Assembly (NCBI RefSeq): GCF_020907245.1
Contig: NZ_JAJJWH010000008.1
Location: 1-64,000, forward strand
DNA from: Pontibacter harenae
GTDB taxonomy: Bacteria > Bacteroidota > Bacteroidia > Cytophagales > Hymenobacteraceae
DNA length: 64,000 nucleotides
Reading direction: 5' to 3'
A model generated the notes under the pieces. That model was given only the letters and a program-made list of their open reading frames with translations, did not search any database and was not told the DNA's origin. Positions 52,422 to 61,334 of this stretch are shown here, piece by piece. Position 1 is the first letter of the stretch. The number at the start of each line of letters is the position of its first letter. Position numbers and translations under genes: made by a program.

Positions 52422-54143
52422 GTGAATTTAAGAAAACTAGTGACTTCCCTTGCGTTCGCATCGGTTGTCGTGATTACCGGATGTAAGGAAGATACATTCA
52501 TAGAAAAATTTGGGGTTTGTCCCGTTGTTTTAAGTACCACTCCTATAGACGGAGCCACTGACGTGCCTCGCGAATCTCAGGTTACTGTTACTTTTAACGA
52601 GGAGATGAACCCTGAGACTATCACCCAAACATCCTTCACCTTATCAGGAACGGAAAGAGTACAAGGACAGATATCTTTTGATACAAAAACCAACACACTA
52701 ACCTTTGTGCCTGAAACAAAACTGGCATACGCCACAACGTATACCGGCAGAGTAACTACGTCCGTAAAAGACATGCTGGGCAATGCCCTGCAAAGAGATT
52801 ACGTCTGGACATTCAGTACCGGTGCACTTGTATCGCCTGTGGTTGTTTCTACTGACCCAGCCAACAGTGCAACGGGTGTCATGCTGAGTAAGGCAATAGC
52901 TGCTTCCTTTAGTGTTCCCATGGATCCGCAGACGCTTAACTCCACGACTTTTACCCTAAAGCAAGGTGCAACAGCAGTTGCAGGAACAATAACTTATTCT
53001 GGCACAACGGCTGTCTTTACGCCAACTGCCAACCTGACTGCAAACACTGTTTATACTGGAACTATCACAACTGGTGCCAAAAACACGGAAGGTAACCCAT
53101 TGGTGAGCAACTACGAATGGACCTTTACAACCATACCGCATACAACACCTACCGTTACCGCTACGGACCCTGCTAGCCAGGCTACTGGTGTGGCTCTTAC
53201 GAAAGTGATCACTGCAAGCTTCAGCGAAGGGATGAATCCTTCAACGATCACGGCAACTTCCTTTACTTTAAAAACAGGTACAACAACAGTGGCTGGCGAC
53301 ATTAGCTACACTGGCACTACTGCAAGCTTTACACCTGTCAACAACCTGGCTGCTAACACAACCTATACGGCTACCATTACTACGGCAGCCAAGAGCACCA
53401 ACGGTGTAGCCTTAGCAGACAACTACGCATGGATTTTTACTACGGTAGCCAACACTACTACCCAACCAGGTACTCCAGCTATGGGGGTAGATTTAAAAAC
53501 GGCGGCTCGCTTCGGCATCTTTGCAGGCGTTGGCATCAGTAATAATGCAGGGTTTAGTGAGATCAGAAACTTGGATGTAGGAATAACACCAGGTGTTCGC
53601 TCTTCTGTAACGGGATTTCCGCCAGCTATCATTGTGAACGGTGCCATTTATGCCTCCGATGATATTGCACCTCCAGGCACTGCAGCCATGTTGCTACAGG
53701 CGAAGCAGGATTTACTAGAAGCTTATCTTTATGCTGAAGGCGCATCTTCTCCTGCACCAGCCACAGTAGCAGGCGATCAGGGTGGTAAAACACTTGCTCC
53801 AGGTATCTACAAATCAACCTCAACACTGTTGATACAAGCTGGTGACTTAACACTGGATGCAAAAGGCGATCCGAATGCAGTATGGATCTTCCGGATAGCT
53901 TCAGACTTTACCACAGTTGGTGGAGCAGGCGGTAACATTATACTTACGGGCGGCGCACAAGCCAAAAACATCTTCTGGCAAACAGGCAGCTCTGCTACCA
54001 TCGGCGACGGCACATCCTTTAAAGGAAATGTGCTTGCCCTGACTTCTATCACCATGAACTCAGGTGCCAAAGCAGTAGGTAGAATGCTGGCGCTGAATGG
54101 CGCGGTAGTAATGACCAACACCAACATCATCGAGAAGCCTTAA
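52422..54143 (+). CDS. Ice-binding-type lipoprotein with three Ig-like domains
   Basis: 573 aa from GTG 52422. Lipoprotein signal ending in VVVITGC (Cys21). Three SbsA/Big_5 Ig-like domains follow (about 36-135, 140-240, 243-350), each with the STTPIDGATDVP or STDPANSATGV opening and a TWTFST or EWTFTT closing strand. The C-terminal 215 residues are an ice-binding (DUF3494) domain: PGTAAMLLQAKQDLLEAYLYA, then APGIYKS, DPNAVWIFRIAS and KNIFWQTGSSATIGDGTSFKG. So it is displayed at the cell surface on Ig spacers; ice or surface binding is inferred from family. The OmpA gene starts 11 bases later. Confidence 0.93.
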   Translation: MNLRKLVTSLAFASVVVITGCKEDTFIEKFGVCPVVLSTTPIDGATDVPRESQVTVTFNEEMNPETITQTSFTLSGTERVQGQISFDTKTNTLTFVPETKLAYATTYTGRVTTSVKDMLGNALQRDYVWTFSTGALVSPVVVSTDPANSATGVMLSKAIAASFSVPMDPQTLNSTTFTLKQGATAVAGTITYSGTTAVFTPTANLTANTVYTGTITTGAKNTEGNPLVSNYEWTFTTIPHTTPTVTATDPASQATGVALTKVITASFSEGMNPSTITATSFTLKTGTTTVAGDISYTGTTASFTPVNNLAANTTYTATITTAAKSTNGVALADNYAWIFTTVANTTTQPGTPAMGVDLKTAARFGIFAGVGISNNAGFSEIRNLDVGITPGVRSSVTGFPPAIIVNGAIYASDDIAPPGTAAMLLQAKQDLLEAYLYAEGASSPAPATVAGDQGGKTLAPGIYKSTSTLLIQAGDLTLDAKGDPNAVWIFRIASDFTTVGGAGGNIILTGGAQAKNIFWQTGSSATIGDGTSFKGNVLALTSITMNSGAKAVGRMLALNGAVVMTNTNIIEKP

Positions 54144-54154
54144 TCAATACGAAA

Positions 54155-56164
54155 ATGACCATTAAAAATAACAATACCAGATCGCGCCAAGCGTGGTCTG
54201 CCTCTAAGATTACGCTCTCAAGTTTAGCGTTAAGTACTTTACTTATCACGGGAATACAGGCACAAACACAGGCGCAGGATACGCCGTTTACGAAGCCATC
54301 GTGGTGGTTTGGTGCAGTAGCTGGTGCAAACTTTAACTTCTACAACGGTTCTACTCAAAAACTGAATGGGCAGCTAACACCGTCAGTAGCGTTTCATGAA
54401 GGCAATGGCGTTGGTCTTTTCGCGGCACCGCTTATAGAATACCGACGTCCAGAATCTAGATGGGGGCTTATGCTGCAAACAGGCTATGACAGCCGCAGAG
54501 GTGCCTTTGATCAACAAACAACCGCGTGTGATTGCCCTACAGATCTAAGCACGAAGCTTAGCTATATCATAGTGGAGCCAAGCCTACGTTTCACTCCTTT
54601 CAAATCATCGGGTTTATACCTGATGGGTGGCCCGAGACTGGCTTTTAATGTGAAGAAGGAGTTTAGGTACCAACTAGGCGTTAACCCAGCTTACCCAGAT
54701 CAGGAAATGAACCCTGTGGTTAATGGTGATCTGAGTGATGTAAAGCAAAGGCTTCTTTCGATGCAGGTTGGCGCAGGATATGATATCCCGCTTAACTCAC
54801 AAAATAACCGTAACCAGCTCATATTTTCTCCTTTCGTGACGTACCAGCCATACTTTGGTCAGTCGCCACGCAGCATCGAGACGATGACGGTAAACACACT
54901 GAGACTTGGAGCTGCCCTTAAATTTGGACGCGGAAAGCCGAACGCTACGATAGCTGCCAACGATGTGCAGTTCTCCGTTGATTCGCCAACCAACATTACG
55001 GCCGATCGCAGGATAAGAGAAACATTCCCGCTGCGTAATTATGTGTTCTTTAACCAGGGTTCTACTGCCATTCCAAATCGTTATGTGCTGTTAGAGCAGG
55101 ACCAGGTAAAAGATTTTAAAGAAGATCAACTGGAGGTGTTTACTCCTAAAACAATGGCTGGCCGTTCGGAACGCGAAATGACAGTGTACTATAATGTACT
55201 CAATATTTTGGGAGACCGTCTGGGCAAAAATCCAGCAGCAAGTATAACATTGGTGGGTTCGTCTGAAAATGGCCCGCAGGAAGGTACTGTAATGGCTGAA
55301 ACTGTAAAGAGCTACCTTGTCAATACGTTCAGCATTGATGCTTCACGCATCTTAGTTGAGGGACGTAACAAACCAAAGCTGCCTTCGGAACAGCCAGGTG
55401 GCACAAAAGAGCTGGAGTTGCTTCGTGAAGGCGACCGTCGTGTGTCTATTGAAAGCAACTCACCAGCTTTGTTGATGGAATTCCAGAGTGGCCCAGAAGC
55501 TGCCTTGAAACCAGTGGAAATTACGGCCATACAGGAGGCACCGCTTGACAGCTACGTTACCTTTACGTCGGCTGGTTCTGAGAAGGCTTATACATCATGG
55601 TCTATGAACATAACAGATGATAGAGGTATCGTTCAGAACTTTGGACCTTACATGCAGGAAAGTGTAAGTATACCAGGCAAATCTATTTTGGGAGATCGTC
55701 CTAAAGGCACTTACCTCGTAACGATGCTGGGAACGAAAGAAGATGGCTCTATCGAGAAGAAGGAAGCTACTGTAAACATGGTGCTCTGGACTCCAGCCAA
55801 AGACGAAGAAGGTCAGCGTTACAGTGTGCTTTATGAATTTAACGACTCTAAGGCTATAACCAGTTATGAGAAATACCTAACCGAAATCGTTACGCCTAAA
55901 ATCCCCAATGGTGGCAAGGTCATTATTCATGGTCATACAGATACAATTGGTGATGAGGAGAAGAACAGGAACCTGTCTCTGGCACGGGCTAATGACGTGA
56001 AAAGAATCATCGAAAGCAGCCTGGCTAAAGCAGGCAGAAATGATGTGACATTTGAAGTGCAAGGTTTTGGTGAAGATCAGACACTAGCACCATTTGAGAA
56101 TAAATTCCCAGAAGAGCGTTTTTATAACAGAACAGTTATAATCGATATTATCCCAGGAAAATAA
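54155..56164 (+). CDS. OmpA family outer-membrane protein
   Basis: 669 aa. N-terminal signal (about 1-40, ending IQAQTQAQD), a beta-barrel (about 45-270, strands such as GLMLQTGYDSRRGAF), a middle domain with a SANT-like 6-Cys-free repeat, and a C-terminal OmpA peptidoglycan-binding domain (about 555-665) with IIHGHTDTIGDEEKNRNLSLARANDVK. The barrel start and the PorV/PorT-like style are seen in Bacteroidota OmpA proteins that anchor surface proteins. It follows the ice-binding lipoprotein by 11 bases and ends in a terminator: a two-gene surface operon. Confidence 0.92.
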   Translation: MTIKNNNTRSRQAWSASKITLSSLALSTLLITGIQAQTQAQDTPFTKPSWWFGAVAGANFNFYNGSTQKLNGQLTPSVAFHEGNGVGLFAAPLIEYRRPESRWGLMLQTGYDSRRGAFDQQTTACDCPTDLSTKLSYIIVEPSLRFTPFKSSGLYLMGGPRLAFNVKKEFRYQLGVNPAYPDQEMNPVVNGDLSDVKQRLLSMQVGAGYDIPLNSQNNRNQLIFSPFVTYQPYFGQSPRSIETMTVNTLRLGAALKFGRGKPNATIAANDVQFSVDSPTNITADRRIRETFPLRNYVFFNQGSTAIPNRYVLLEQDQVKDFKEDQLEVFTPKTMAGRSEREMTVYYNVLNILGDRLGKNPAASITLVGSSENGPQEGTVMAETVKSYLVNTFSIDASRILVEGRNKPKLPSEQPGGTKELELLREGDRRVSIESNSPALLMEFQSGPEAALKPVEITAIQEAPLDSYVTFTSAGSEKAYTSWSMNITDDRGIVQNFGPYMQESVSIPGKSILGDRPKGTYLVTMLGTKEDGSIEKKEATVNMVLWTPAKDEEGQRYSVLYEFNDSKAITSYEKYLTEIVTPKIPNGGKVIIHGHTDTIGDEEKNRNLSLARANDVKRIIESSLAKAGRNDVTFEVQGFGEDQTLAPFENKFPEERFYNRTVIIDIIPGK

Positions 56165-56186
56165 GACCCTGTAAACTCAATGGTTT

Positions 56187-56218
56187 AAAAGCTGCCTAAT
56201 TTATTTCAGGCAGCTTTT
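56187..56218 (+). terminator. Terminator of the surface operon
   Basis: AAAAGCTGCCT (56187-56197) pairs with AGGCAGCTTTT (56208-56218), followed by further T. Confidence 0.85.
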
Positions 56219-56510
56219 TGCTTTTGGAACCTGATGATAACAGCCTATTTGAATTTTATTTTTGAAGGAGAGAATTTCCGTATTTGTAGCTCGATGTATA
56301 AGTGATAAACATGCTCTATGCTGCTACATCCTTATATTAGGTAGGTTTATAGTAGCGTTAGATGCCCGTGCAGTTAGTGGTTTGCCCGAGAAAATAAGGT
56401 AAGGATGGAAGAAATAAAGTCGCTTTTGTAATTTATTTATGGTATATTGTAGAAAATAATGAACGTATATGCCTGCAGATATGTAGTAGGTGTATAATAA
56501 CAAACACAAT

Positions 56511-56702
56511 ATGAATAACGGAACAGTAAAATTCTTCAATGACCTGAAAGGGTTCGGGTTCATCAAAGAAACAAATTCAGATCAGGAGTATTTCGTACAC
56601 GTATCTGGCTTGGTAAATGAAATCAGAGAAAATGACGAAGTTACTTTTGACCTACAAGAAGGAAGAAAAGGACTGAACGCGGTAAACGTACAACGCGCTT
56701 AG
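56511..56702 (+). CDS. Cold-shock protein
   Basis: 63 aa from ATG 56511. An OB-fold single-stranded nucleic-acid binder: RNP1 KGFGFI (13-18) and RNP2 YFVHV (27-31) are intact. An upstream in-frame ATG at 56490 gives 7 extra residues and is not supported. The roughly 200-base AT-rich stretch before it is long for this window and could be a structured 5' leader, as in many cold-shock genes. A terminator follows. Confidence 0.92.
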   Translation: MNNGTVKFFNDLKGFGFIKETNSDQEYFVHVSGLVNEIRENDEVTFDLQEGRKGLNAVNVQRA

Positions 56703-56721
56703 TTTTAAACTATAGTCACAG

Positions 56722-56755
56722 AAAAAGCCTTATCTCCACGGTAAGGCTTTTTTTA
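56722..56755 (+). terminator. Terminator of the cold-shock gene
   Basis: AAAAAGCCTTA (56722-56732) pairs with TAAGGCTTTTT (56742-56752); further T follow. Confidence 0.85.
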
Positions 56756-56821
56756 TGGTAGTTACAGCTATACATGCCTATAACTGCACTTAAATAACTG
56801 TAAATCTTAATTACGCTAAAG

Positions 56822-57049
56822 ATGAATAGAAAATACCTTGTTGATACTACTACACATGAGTACCTATGCATAGCCCTTAAAAAAGGTCAGGATTGGGTTC
56901 CTAATAATCAAAATATTCTTCCAAACTTTATGAGCACCCGCACTCCTGTAACAGAAAGCGACTCGGTGTTACTTACAGGTGAATTCAATGACAATGTATT
57001 TTTTGAAAAGTGGATACGAAACGGGACAAATGTTTTGTTCCAGTATTAG
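56822..57049 (+). CDS. Small protein of unknown function
   Basis: 75 aa. Sequence features: MNRKYLVDTTTHEYLCIALKKG at the start and a closing VFFEKWIRNGTNVLFQY. No signal peptide or membrane helix, no recognised family. Bounded by a 22-bp terminator hairpin, which supports a real gene. Confidence 0.6.
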   Translation: MNRKYLVDTTTHEYLCIALKKGQDWVPNNQNILPNFMSTRTPVTESDSVLLTGEFNDNVFFEKWIRNGTNVLFQY

Positions 57050-57076
57050 CAGTAACCTTTAATACTAAGCTGCACC

Positions 57077-57144
57077 AAATAAAAGCTTGTAAGAATAAGT
57101 ATTCAGGAGTAAACCTGAGTCTTTATTCTTACAAGCTTTTATTT
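57077..57144 (+). terminator. Perfect 22-bp stem terminator
   Basis: Bases 57077-57098 and 57123-57144 pair without mismatch around a 24-base loop; T residues follow. Confidence 0.85.
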
Positions 57145-57591
57145 TTAGGTTCTTTTGAAAGTAACATGAGGAAGGCCTGATCAGATCATCTGAAGTAAGA
57201 GAGCAGGTGCTAACGAATAAGAGCATCAGAAACAGTTTGAAGCGTGAATGATGAGCTGGAAAACTATTTCTGAAACACGATTATTCCGCTGCTTTTTGTA
57301 GCGCTACCATATACACTGAAAGTGAGTACCACCGCTCTAGGAAAATGCGCATTACGTAACATGTTTTGCATGCGCTTCCGAAAACTTAAAGCGCATGCAA
57401 GTAGCCTGCAATATTGATTGAATACAAATTATTGATATCCTGAAAATTGCAGTTGAAAAATCGACATTCACGTATACATATAGTAGGGATATTCCTTTTC
57501 CTTCGCCCGCTTTTTAGTTGGCAATACCGAGACATTATACAAGGCAGTTGCCGGTGATGAGTTTCACCTGGAGCTACTTTTAAAACATTTT
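57145..57591. other. Gap with an orphan hairpin
   Basis: About 450 bases without a gene. The only structure is TTGCATGCGCTT (57366-57377) pairing perfectly with AAGCGCATGCAA (57389-57400), a 12-bp stem without a T-tract. Otherwise I see nothing. Confidence 0.55.
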
Positions 57592-58068
57592 ATGCGCAAA
57601 AAGATTATTCAGCAAGAAAACCAGACGGTATCCTCCATAGAGCAGCACAACTGGCTAGACTTGGAGCAGTTGGTTCAGGTGGAAGTTACGTCCGAAGAGG
57701 AGGCACATCCCATCGAGGTAGCATTCACAGACGGGAGCGAAGATGGATGGAAAGCGGCACAGCCAGGTGAGCAAACGATACGGCTCATATTTGATGCGCC
57801 ACAAAGGATTAGCCGAATCAAGCTCCTGTTTCGCGGAAATGGCCAGGAGCGCACGCAGGAATTTCTTCTCCGTTGGCAGTCTGCCAGAGATCAATCTTAT
57901 CAGCAGATTGTAAGGCAGCAGTATAACTTCAGTCCGCAGTATGCTTCAGAAGAGTTAGAGAACTATGCTGTAGAGCTCGCGGATGTGAGGGTACTGGAAC
58001 TCTACATTGTGCCAGACATAAGCGGAAAGGCGGCATATGCCTCTCTTGCACAGCTGCGTCTGAGTTGA
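57592..58068 (+). CDS. Possible carbohydrate-binding (F5/8C-like) protein
   Basis: 158 aa. Residues about 25-158 show a jelly-roll beta pattern with GWKAAQPGEQTIRLIFDAP and RISRIKLLFRGNG, then VRVLELYIVPDISG, resembling the F5/8 type C/discoidin fold. No signal peptide, so it is cytosolic unless secreted by another route. The binding target is unknown; the fold call is by pattern only. Next to a tRNA gene on the other strand. Confidence 0.6.
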   Translation: MRKKIIQQENQTVSSIEQHNWLDLEQLVQVEVTSEEEAHPIEVAFTDGSEDGWKAAQPGEQTIRLIFDAPQRISRIKLLFRGNGQERTQEFLLRWQSARDQSYQQIVRQQYNFSPQYASEELENYAVELADVRVLELYIVPDISGKAAYASLAQLRLS

Positions 58069-58157
58069 TGCTGGCAAAGAAAGTGGATCTAGCCAGGCTC
58101 CTTGTCATCAGAAGGGTTCTTATTATTTGTAAATGCGGTGGGAAACCAGCAAATAAA

Positions 58158-58194
58158 AAAAGCCACTTAACGATTTTACTCGTAAGTGGCTTTT
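58158..58194 (-). terminator. Terminator of tRNA-Asn
   Basis: AAAAGCCACTTA (58158-58169) pairs with TAAGTGGCTTTT (58183-58194), with a T-tract on the minus strand. Confidence 0.85.
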
Positions 58195-58198
58195 GCAG

Positions 58199-58272
58199 CT
58201 CCCCCTCTTGGGCTCGAACCAAGGACCCCCTGATTAACAGTCAGGTGCTCTAACCAGCTGAGCTAAGGAGGA
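58199..58272 (-). tRNA. tRNA-Asn (anticodon GTT)
   Basis: 74 nt on the minus strand with a full cloverleaf. The acceptor TCCTCCT pairs with AGGGGGA, the D-stem region GCTCAGCTGG is typical, and the anticodon loop CTGTTAA reads GTT (Asn). The T-arm CTTGG-TTCGAGC-CCAAG is standard. The discriminator is G. The 3' CCA is not encoded. Confidence 0.95.
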
Positions 58273-58405
58273 ATGTTTATTATCTAGTAGCGGCTGCTCC
58301 GCTGAATGATGATGCAATATTACGGCCCTTTTAGAAACTATGCAAGTCCTGTGCTTAAAAAAACTTTGGTTTAGGTATAAAATACTGAAAACCAATCTCA
58401 AAATT

Positions 58406-58912
58406 TTAGTTCGTGATGTAAAGAATATTGCCTGCTAGCGAAGTTCTGTACTGTTTCATGTTATAAATGGCAGGACCTGCTGTAACTTGTCCTTGAAAAT
58501 TGAACTGTGAACTGCAGCAAGGGTCAATTATAAACAGATTAGAAACATCGGCTTCTAGTTTGCAGGTATTCAAAGGATCGTAGGGGCAGGCACGTTCGAC
58601 GGCAAGATACAGACTGGCACTCTGGCGCACTACCATAATGCCTTTATAACCCCCGTTTAAGTACACGTAGCCGCCATCCTGGCGAAGCGCAGGGTACTGC
58701 AGGCTACTTACGTTTATCTGCTCATTAACCAGCACATCTGGTATCAGAGGGCCCTCGTTGGTGTCTTTGCAAGCAACTAGGAAGAAAATAGACAGCAGCA
58801 CAATACCTATCCCTCCAAGGCGAAAGATAGAATCCTTTACCTGATAAAATAAACTAGCACACGAGTATGTAATGCGTTTAGGGGCTTGTGACATATAAAA
58901 GTGATTGTACAC
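58406..58912 (-). CDS. Rieske-fold lipoprotein lacking cluster ligands
   Basis: 168 aa. Lipoprotein signal with lipobox ending in LVAC (Cys48, after a long positive N-terminal part; ATG 58894 is an alternative start). The rest follows the Rieske pattern: ACPYDP, then IIDPCCSSQFNFQGQVTAGPA and a closing YRTSLAGNILYI. The ligand sites do not match: the first C-x-H reads Cys109-Pro-Tyr111 and the C-x2-H reads Asp130-Pro-Cys-Cys133. So it likely keeps the Rieske fold but not the [2Fe-2S] cluster. Function unknown. Confidence 0.75.
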   Translation of the reverse strand: MYNHFYMSQAPKRITYSCASLFYQVKDSIFRLGGIGIVLLSIFFLVACKDTNEGPLIPDVLVNEQINVSSLQYPALRQDGGYVYLNGGYKGIMVVRQSASLYLAVERACPYDPLNTCKLEADVSNLFIIDPCCSSQFNFQGQVTAGPAIYNMKQYRTSLAGNILYITN

Positions 58913-59051
58913 TAAAAACTAACTACGCAAAGGAAGATTGAGTTCAGAAGCCTGATATGCAAACGCTCCTGTGTCCTCTGCTGCATCTTCCTTCCTGTTG
59001 TTAAGTGTAACGCAAAAAGCAACAAAAGCTTTTATAAAGAGCTGGAAAAAC

Positions 59052-59100
59052 AAAAACGCTGCTTCCAGGGCAGTAGTACATCCTCTGAAAGCAGCGTTTT
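59052..59100 (-). terminator. Terminator of pheS
   Basis: AAAAACGCTGCTT (59052-59064) pairs with AAGCAGCGTTTT (59089-59100). It lies 17 bases from the pheS stop codon. Confidence 0.85.
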
Positions 59101-59116
59101 CTGAAAGAGATGACTT

Positions 59117-60148
59117 TTACATTACATTTTCGAACTGACGCAGGAAACGAACATCGTTTTCTGTGAACAGGCGAAGGTCTTTTATCTGGTATTTCAACAT
59201 CGTGATTCGCTCTATGCCCATGCCAAACGCAAAGCCAGAGTATACCTCAGGGTCAATGCCGCTGCTAGCTAGTACATTTGGGTCTACCATGCCAGAACCA
59301 CCAATCTCTACCCAACCAGAGCCTTTACAGATGTTGCAGCCTTCTCCTTTACAGATCATGCAGGTAATATCGATCTCGGCGCTTGGCTCTGTAAATGGAA
59401 AGAACGAAGGACGAAAACGGATTTTAGTATCCTGCCCGAACATTTCTTTCGCGAAATAATAAAGTGTCTGCTTTAAATCTGCAAAACTCACATTTTTATC
59501 AATATACAAGCCTTCGAACTGGTGGAACACCATGTGGGCTCTGGCTGAGATTGCCTCGTTGCGGTACACGCGGCCAGGCATAATGCTGCGAAGCGGCGGT
59601 TTCTGTGTTTCCATCAGGCGCACCTGCACAGTAGATGTATGCGTGCGCAGCAACTTATCTTTGTTCTGGCTCAGGAAAAAGGTGTCCTGCATCTCGCGGG
59701 CAGGATGGTTTTCAGGAAAGTTAAGGGCACTGAAGTTATGCCAATCGTCTTCTATTTCTGGTCCTTCAGCAACATTAAAACCAATGCGGCCAAAAATACG
59801 GATTACCTCGTTGCGCACAATTGATAGCGGATGGCGTGTGCCCAAGGTATTAGGCACTGTTGGCAGGCTATAGTCGAAGGCAGTGGTAGTTCTCTCGTCG
59901 GCAGCGGCATTGGTTATTTGCTCCTGCGCCTGGTCAAACTTTTCTTGCGCTTTGTTTTTCAAGGTATTCAGTTCCTGCCCCACCTGGCGGCGCTCTTCTG
60001 GAGCCACCTGCTTCAGCCCGTCAAACAAATCGGCTATACGGCCCTTACGACCAATATAGGCGATACGGAACTGCTCCAACTCAGCAGCATTGGTTAGCTG
60101 TGCTGCTTCAATCTCTTGTGCTACTTGCTGTATTTTCTCTACCATCAT
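59117..60148 (-). CDS. pheS: Phenylalanine--tRNA ligase alpha subunit
   Basis: 343 aa from ATG 60148 (60145 also possible; an in-frame ATG at 60196 is unlike the family). Class II aminoacyl-tRNA synthetase. The N-terminal coiled coil is followed by the class II core: motif 2 GRVYRNEAISARAH (key residues FR-E-type), FRPSFFPFTEPSAEI, and motif 3 GFAFGMGIERITML. Works with PheT, which is not in this window. Ends in a terminator. Confidence 0.96.
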   Translation of the reverse strand: MMVEKIQQVAQEIEAAQLTNAAELEQFRIAYIGRKGRIADLFDGLKQVAPEERRQVGQELNTLKNKAQEKFDQAQEQITNAAADERTTTAFDYSLPTVPNTLGTRHPLSIVRNEVIRIFGRIGFNVAEGPEIEDDWHNFSALNFPENHPAREMQDTFFLSQNKDKLLRTHTSTVQVRLMETQKPPLRSIMPGRVYRNEAISARAHMVFHQFEGLYIDKNVSFADLKQTLYYFAKEMFGQDTKIRFRPSFFPFTEPSAEIDITCMICKGEGCNICKGSGWVEIGGSGMVDPNVLASSGIDPEVYSGFAFGMGIERITMLKYQIKDLRLFTENDVRFLRQFENVM

Positions 60149-60438
60149 ACGCAAAGATAATAAATTGACTCTTTCCAATGCATAAGTAGCTGTCACGAAA
60201 TGGCAGCGCCTTAGCTACTATAAGCAACTGAGCAGCGGATTCTTTCTGTTCAGGAACAAAAATGACTTGTTCATCAAATTAAACTTCGGTGATAAAGCAT
60301 TTTGAGGCACCTTTATATTATGAGGACGCCACCGTAGAAGACAGTTTTGTTTGCTCCTATACAAGCTTTTTCGCTATGGCACATGCAACCTTTTCTTGGC
60401 TTTTAGACTCCTATAGAAAAGAAAGAAAATAATATCTA

Positions 60439-60510
60439 TATCTTTGCATGGAAACTATTGATATGTAAAATGTTTCCATAGTTTTGTGTCGGATGACATT
60501 ATATGGAAAC
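60439..60510 (+). promoter_or_regulatory. TetR promoter and operator with repeated ATGGAAAC boxes
   Basis: A -7 box TATCTTTG (60439-60446) is followed by ATGGAAAC (60448-60455) and its inverted partner GTTTCCAT (60472-60479), separated by 16 bases. A second TAnnTTTG-like box, TAGTTTTG, lies at 60479-60486, and a third ATGGAAAC (60503-60510) overlaps the start of the gene itself. The arrangement fits self-repression by the TetR protein encoded at 60503. Confidence 0.7.
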
Positions 60511-61135
60511 TGCAGAGGCAATAGAAGTAAAAGAAAGGATTGCGAAGGAAGCGCTAGACCTGTTTTTTCAGAGAGGTATAAAAAGTGTTTCTGTTGATGA
60601 TATAGCGCAGCATCTGTCAATGTCCAAAAAGACCATTTATAAGTGGTTTACTAACAAAGATGAGGTGGTGTATGAAGGGGTAAAGCATTATATGTCATCT
60701 GTTCACCGTGATTGTGACCATGTTGCTGCTCATTCTAAGGATGCCATTGAGGAACTGATCAACATTATGAGCATGATGAGGAAAATCTTTTCAAACTTTC
60801 ATCCTGCTGTTTTTCACGACCTTCAGAAATACCATTCCAGCAGTTGGAAGCTGTGGCTGGAGCATAAGACTGGCTATATGCTGGAGCACATAAAAGCTAA
60901 CTTAAGGCGAGGTATAGAAGAAGGCCTGTTCCGTGCAGATTTGGATGTGGAGATTATTGCCCGACTAAGGCTGGTGCAGCTAGAGGTACCTTTTAACACG
61001 AGTGTTTTTCCAGCACATGAGTTTGTGCTGCAGCGCGTGCAAATGGCTTGTGTGGAGCACTATATGCTGGGTGTAGCCACGCTGAAAGGCCACAAGCTGA
61101 TAAACGAGTACAACCATATTACCGAAGAAGAATAA
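60503..61135 (+). CDS. TetR/AcrR family transcriptional regulator
   Basis: 210 aa. The N-terminal helix-turn-helix (about 10-55) reads IAKEALDLFFQRGIKSVSVDDIAQHLSMSKKTIYKWFTNKDEV, with key residues GIKSVSVDDIA and SKKTIYKWF. The C-terminal part (about 60-210) is an all-alpha ligand-binding domain of TetR type. It likely represses its own promoter through the ATGGAAAC boxes. No efflux or metabolic gene with the same boxes is seen nearby, so its target and ligand are unknown. Confidence 0.92.
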   Translation: METAEAIEVKERIAKEALDLFFQRGIKSVSVDDIAQHLSMSKKTIYKWFTNKDEVVYEGVKHYMSSVHRDCDHVAAHSKDAIEELINIMSMMRKIFSNFHPAVFHDLQKYHSSSWKLWLEHKTGYMLEHIKANLRRGIEEGLFRADLDVEIIARLRLVQLEVPFNTSVFPAHEFVLQRVQMACVEHYMLGVATLKGHKLINEYNHITEEE

Positions 61136-61334
61136 CATTTATCATTTACATCTACCATAGAACTATGAGAATTCCTGATTTTACGAATTCGGTTTAGATA
61201 TCCAGTTTGGCCTTCTGTTGTTCTGTTAGCCGTGTTACCTGGTACAAGAATGGAGAATGGCATTCTTATTGTGTATTTACAGACATGTTGTGGAGCAGAG
61301 GAATGTACTTGAACAGGGCTGGCTATAGTAAAAG

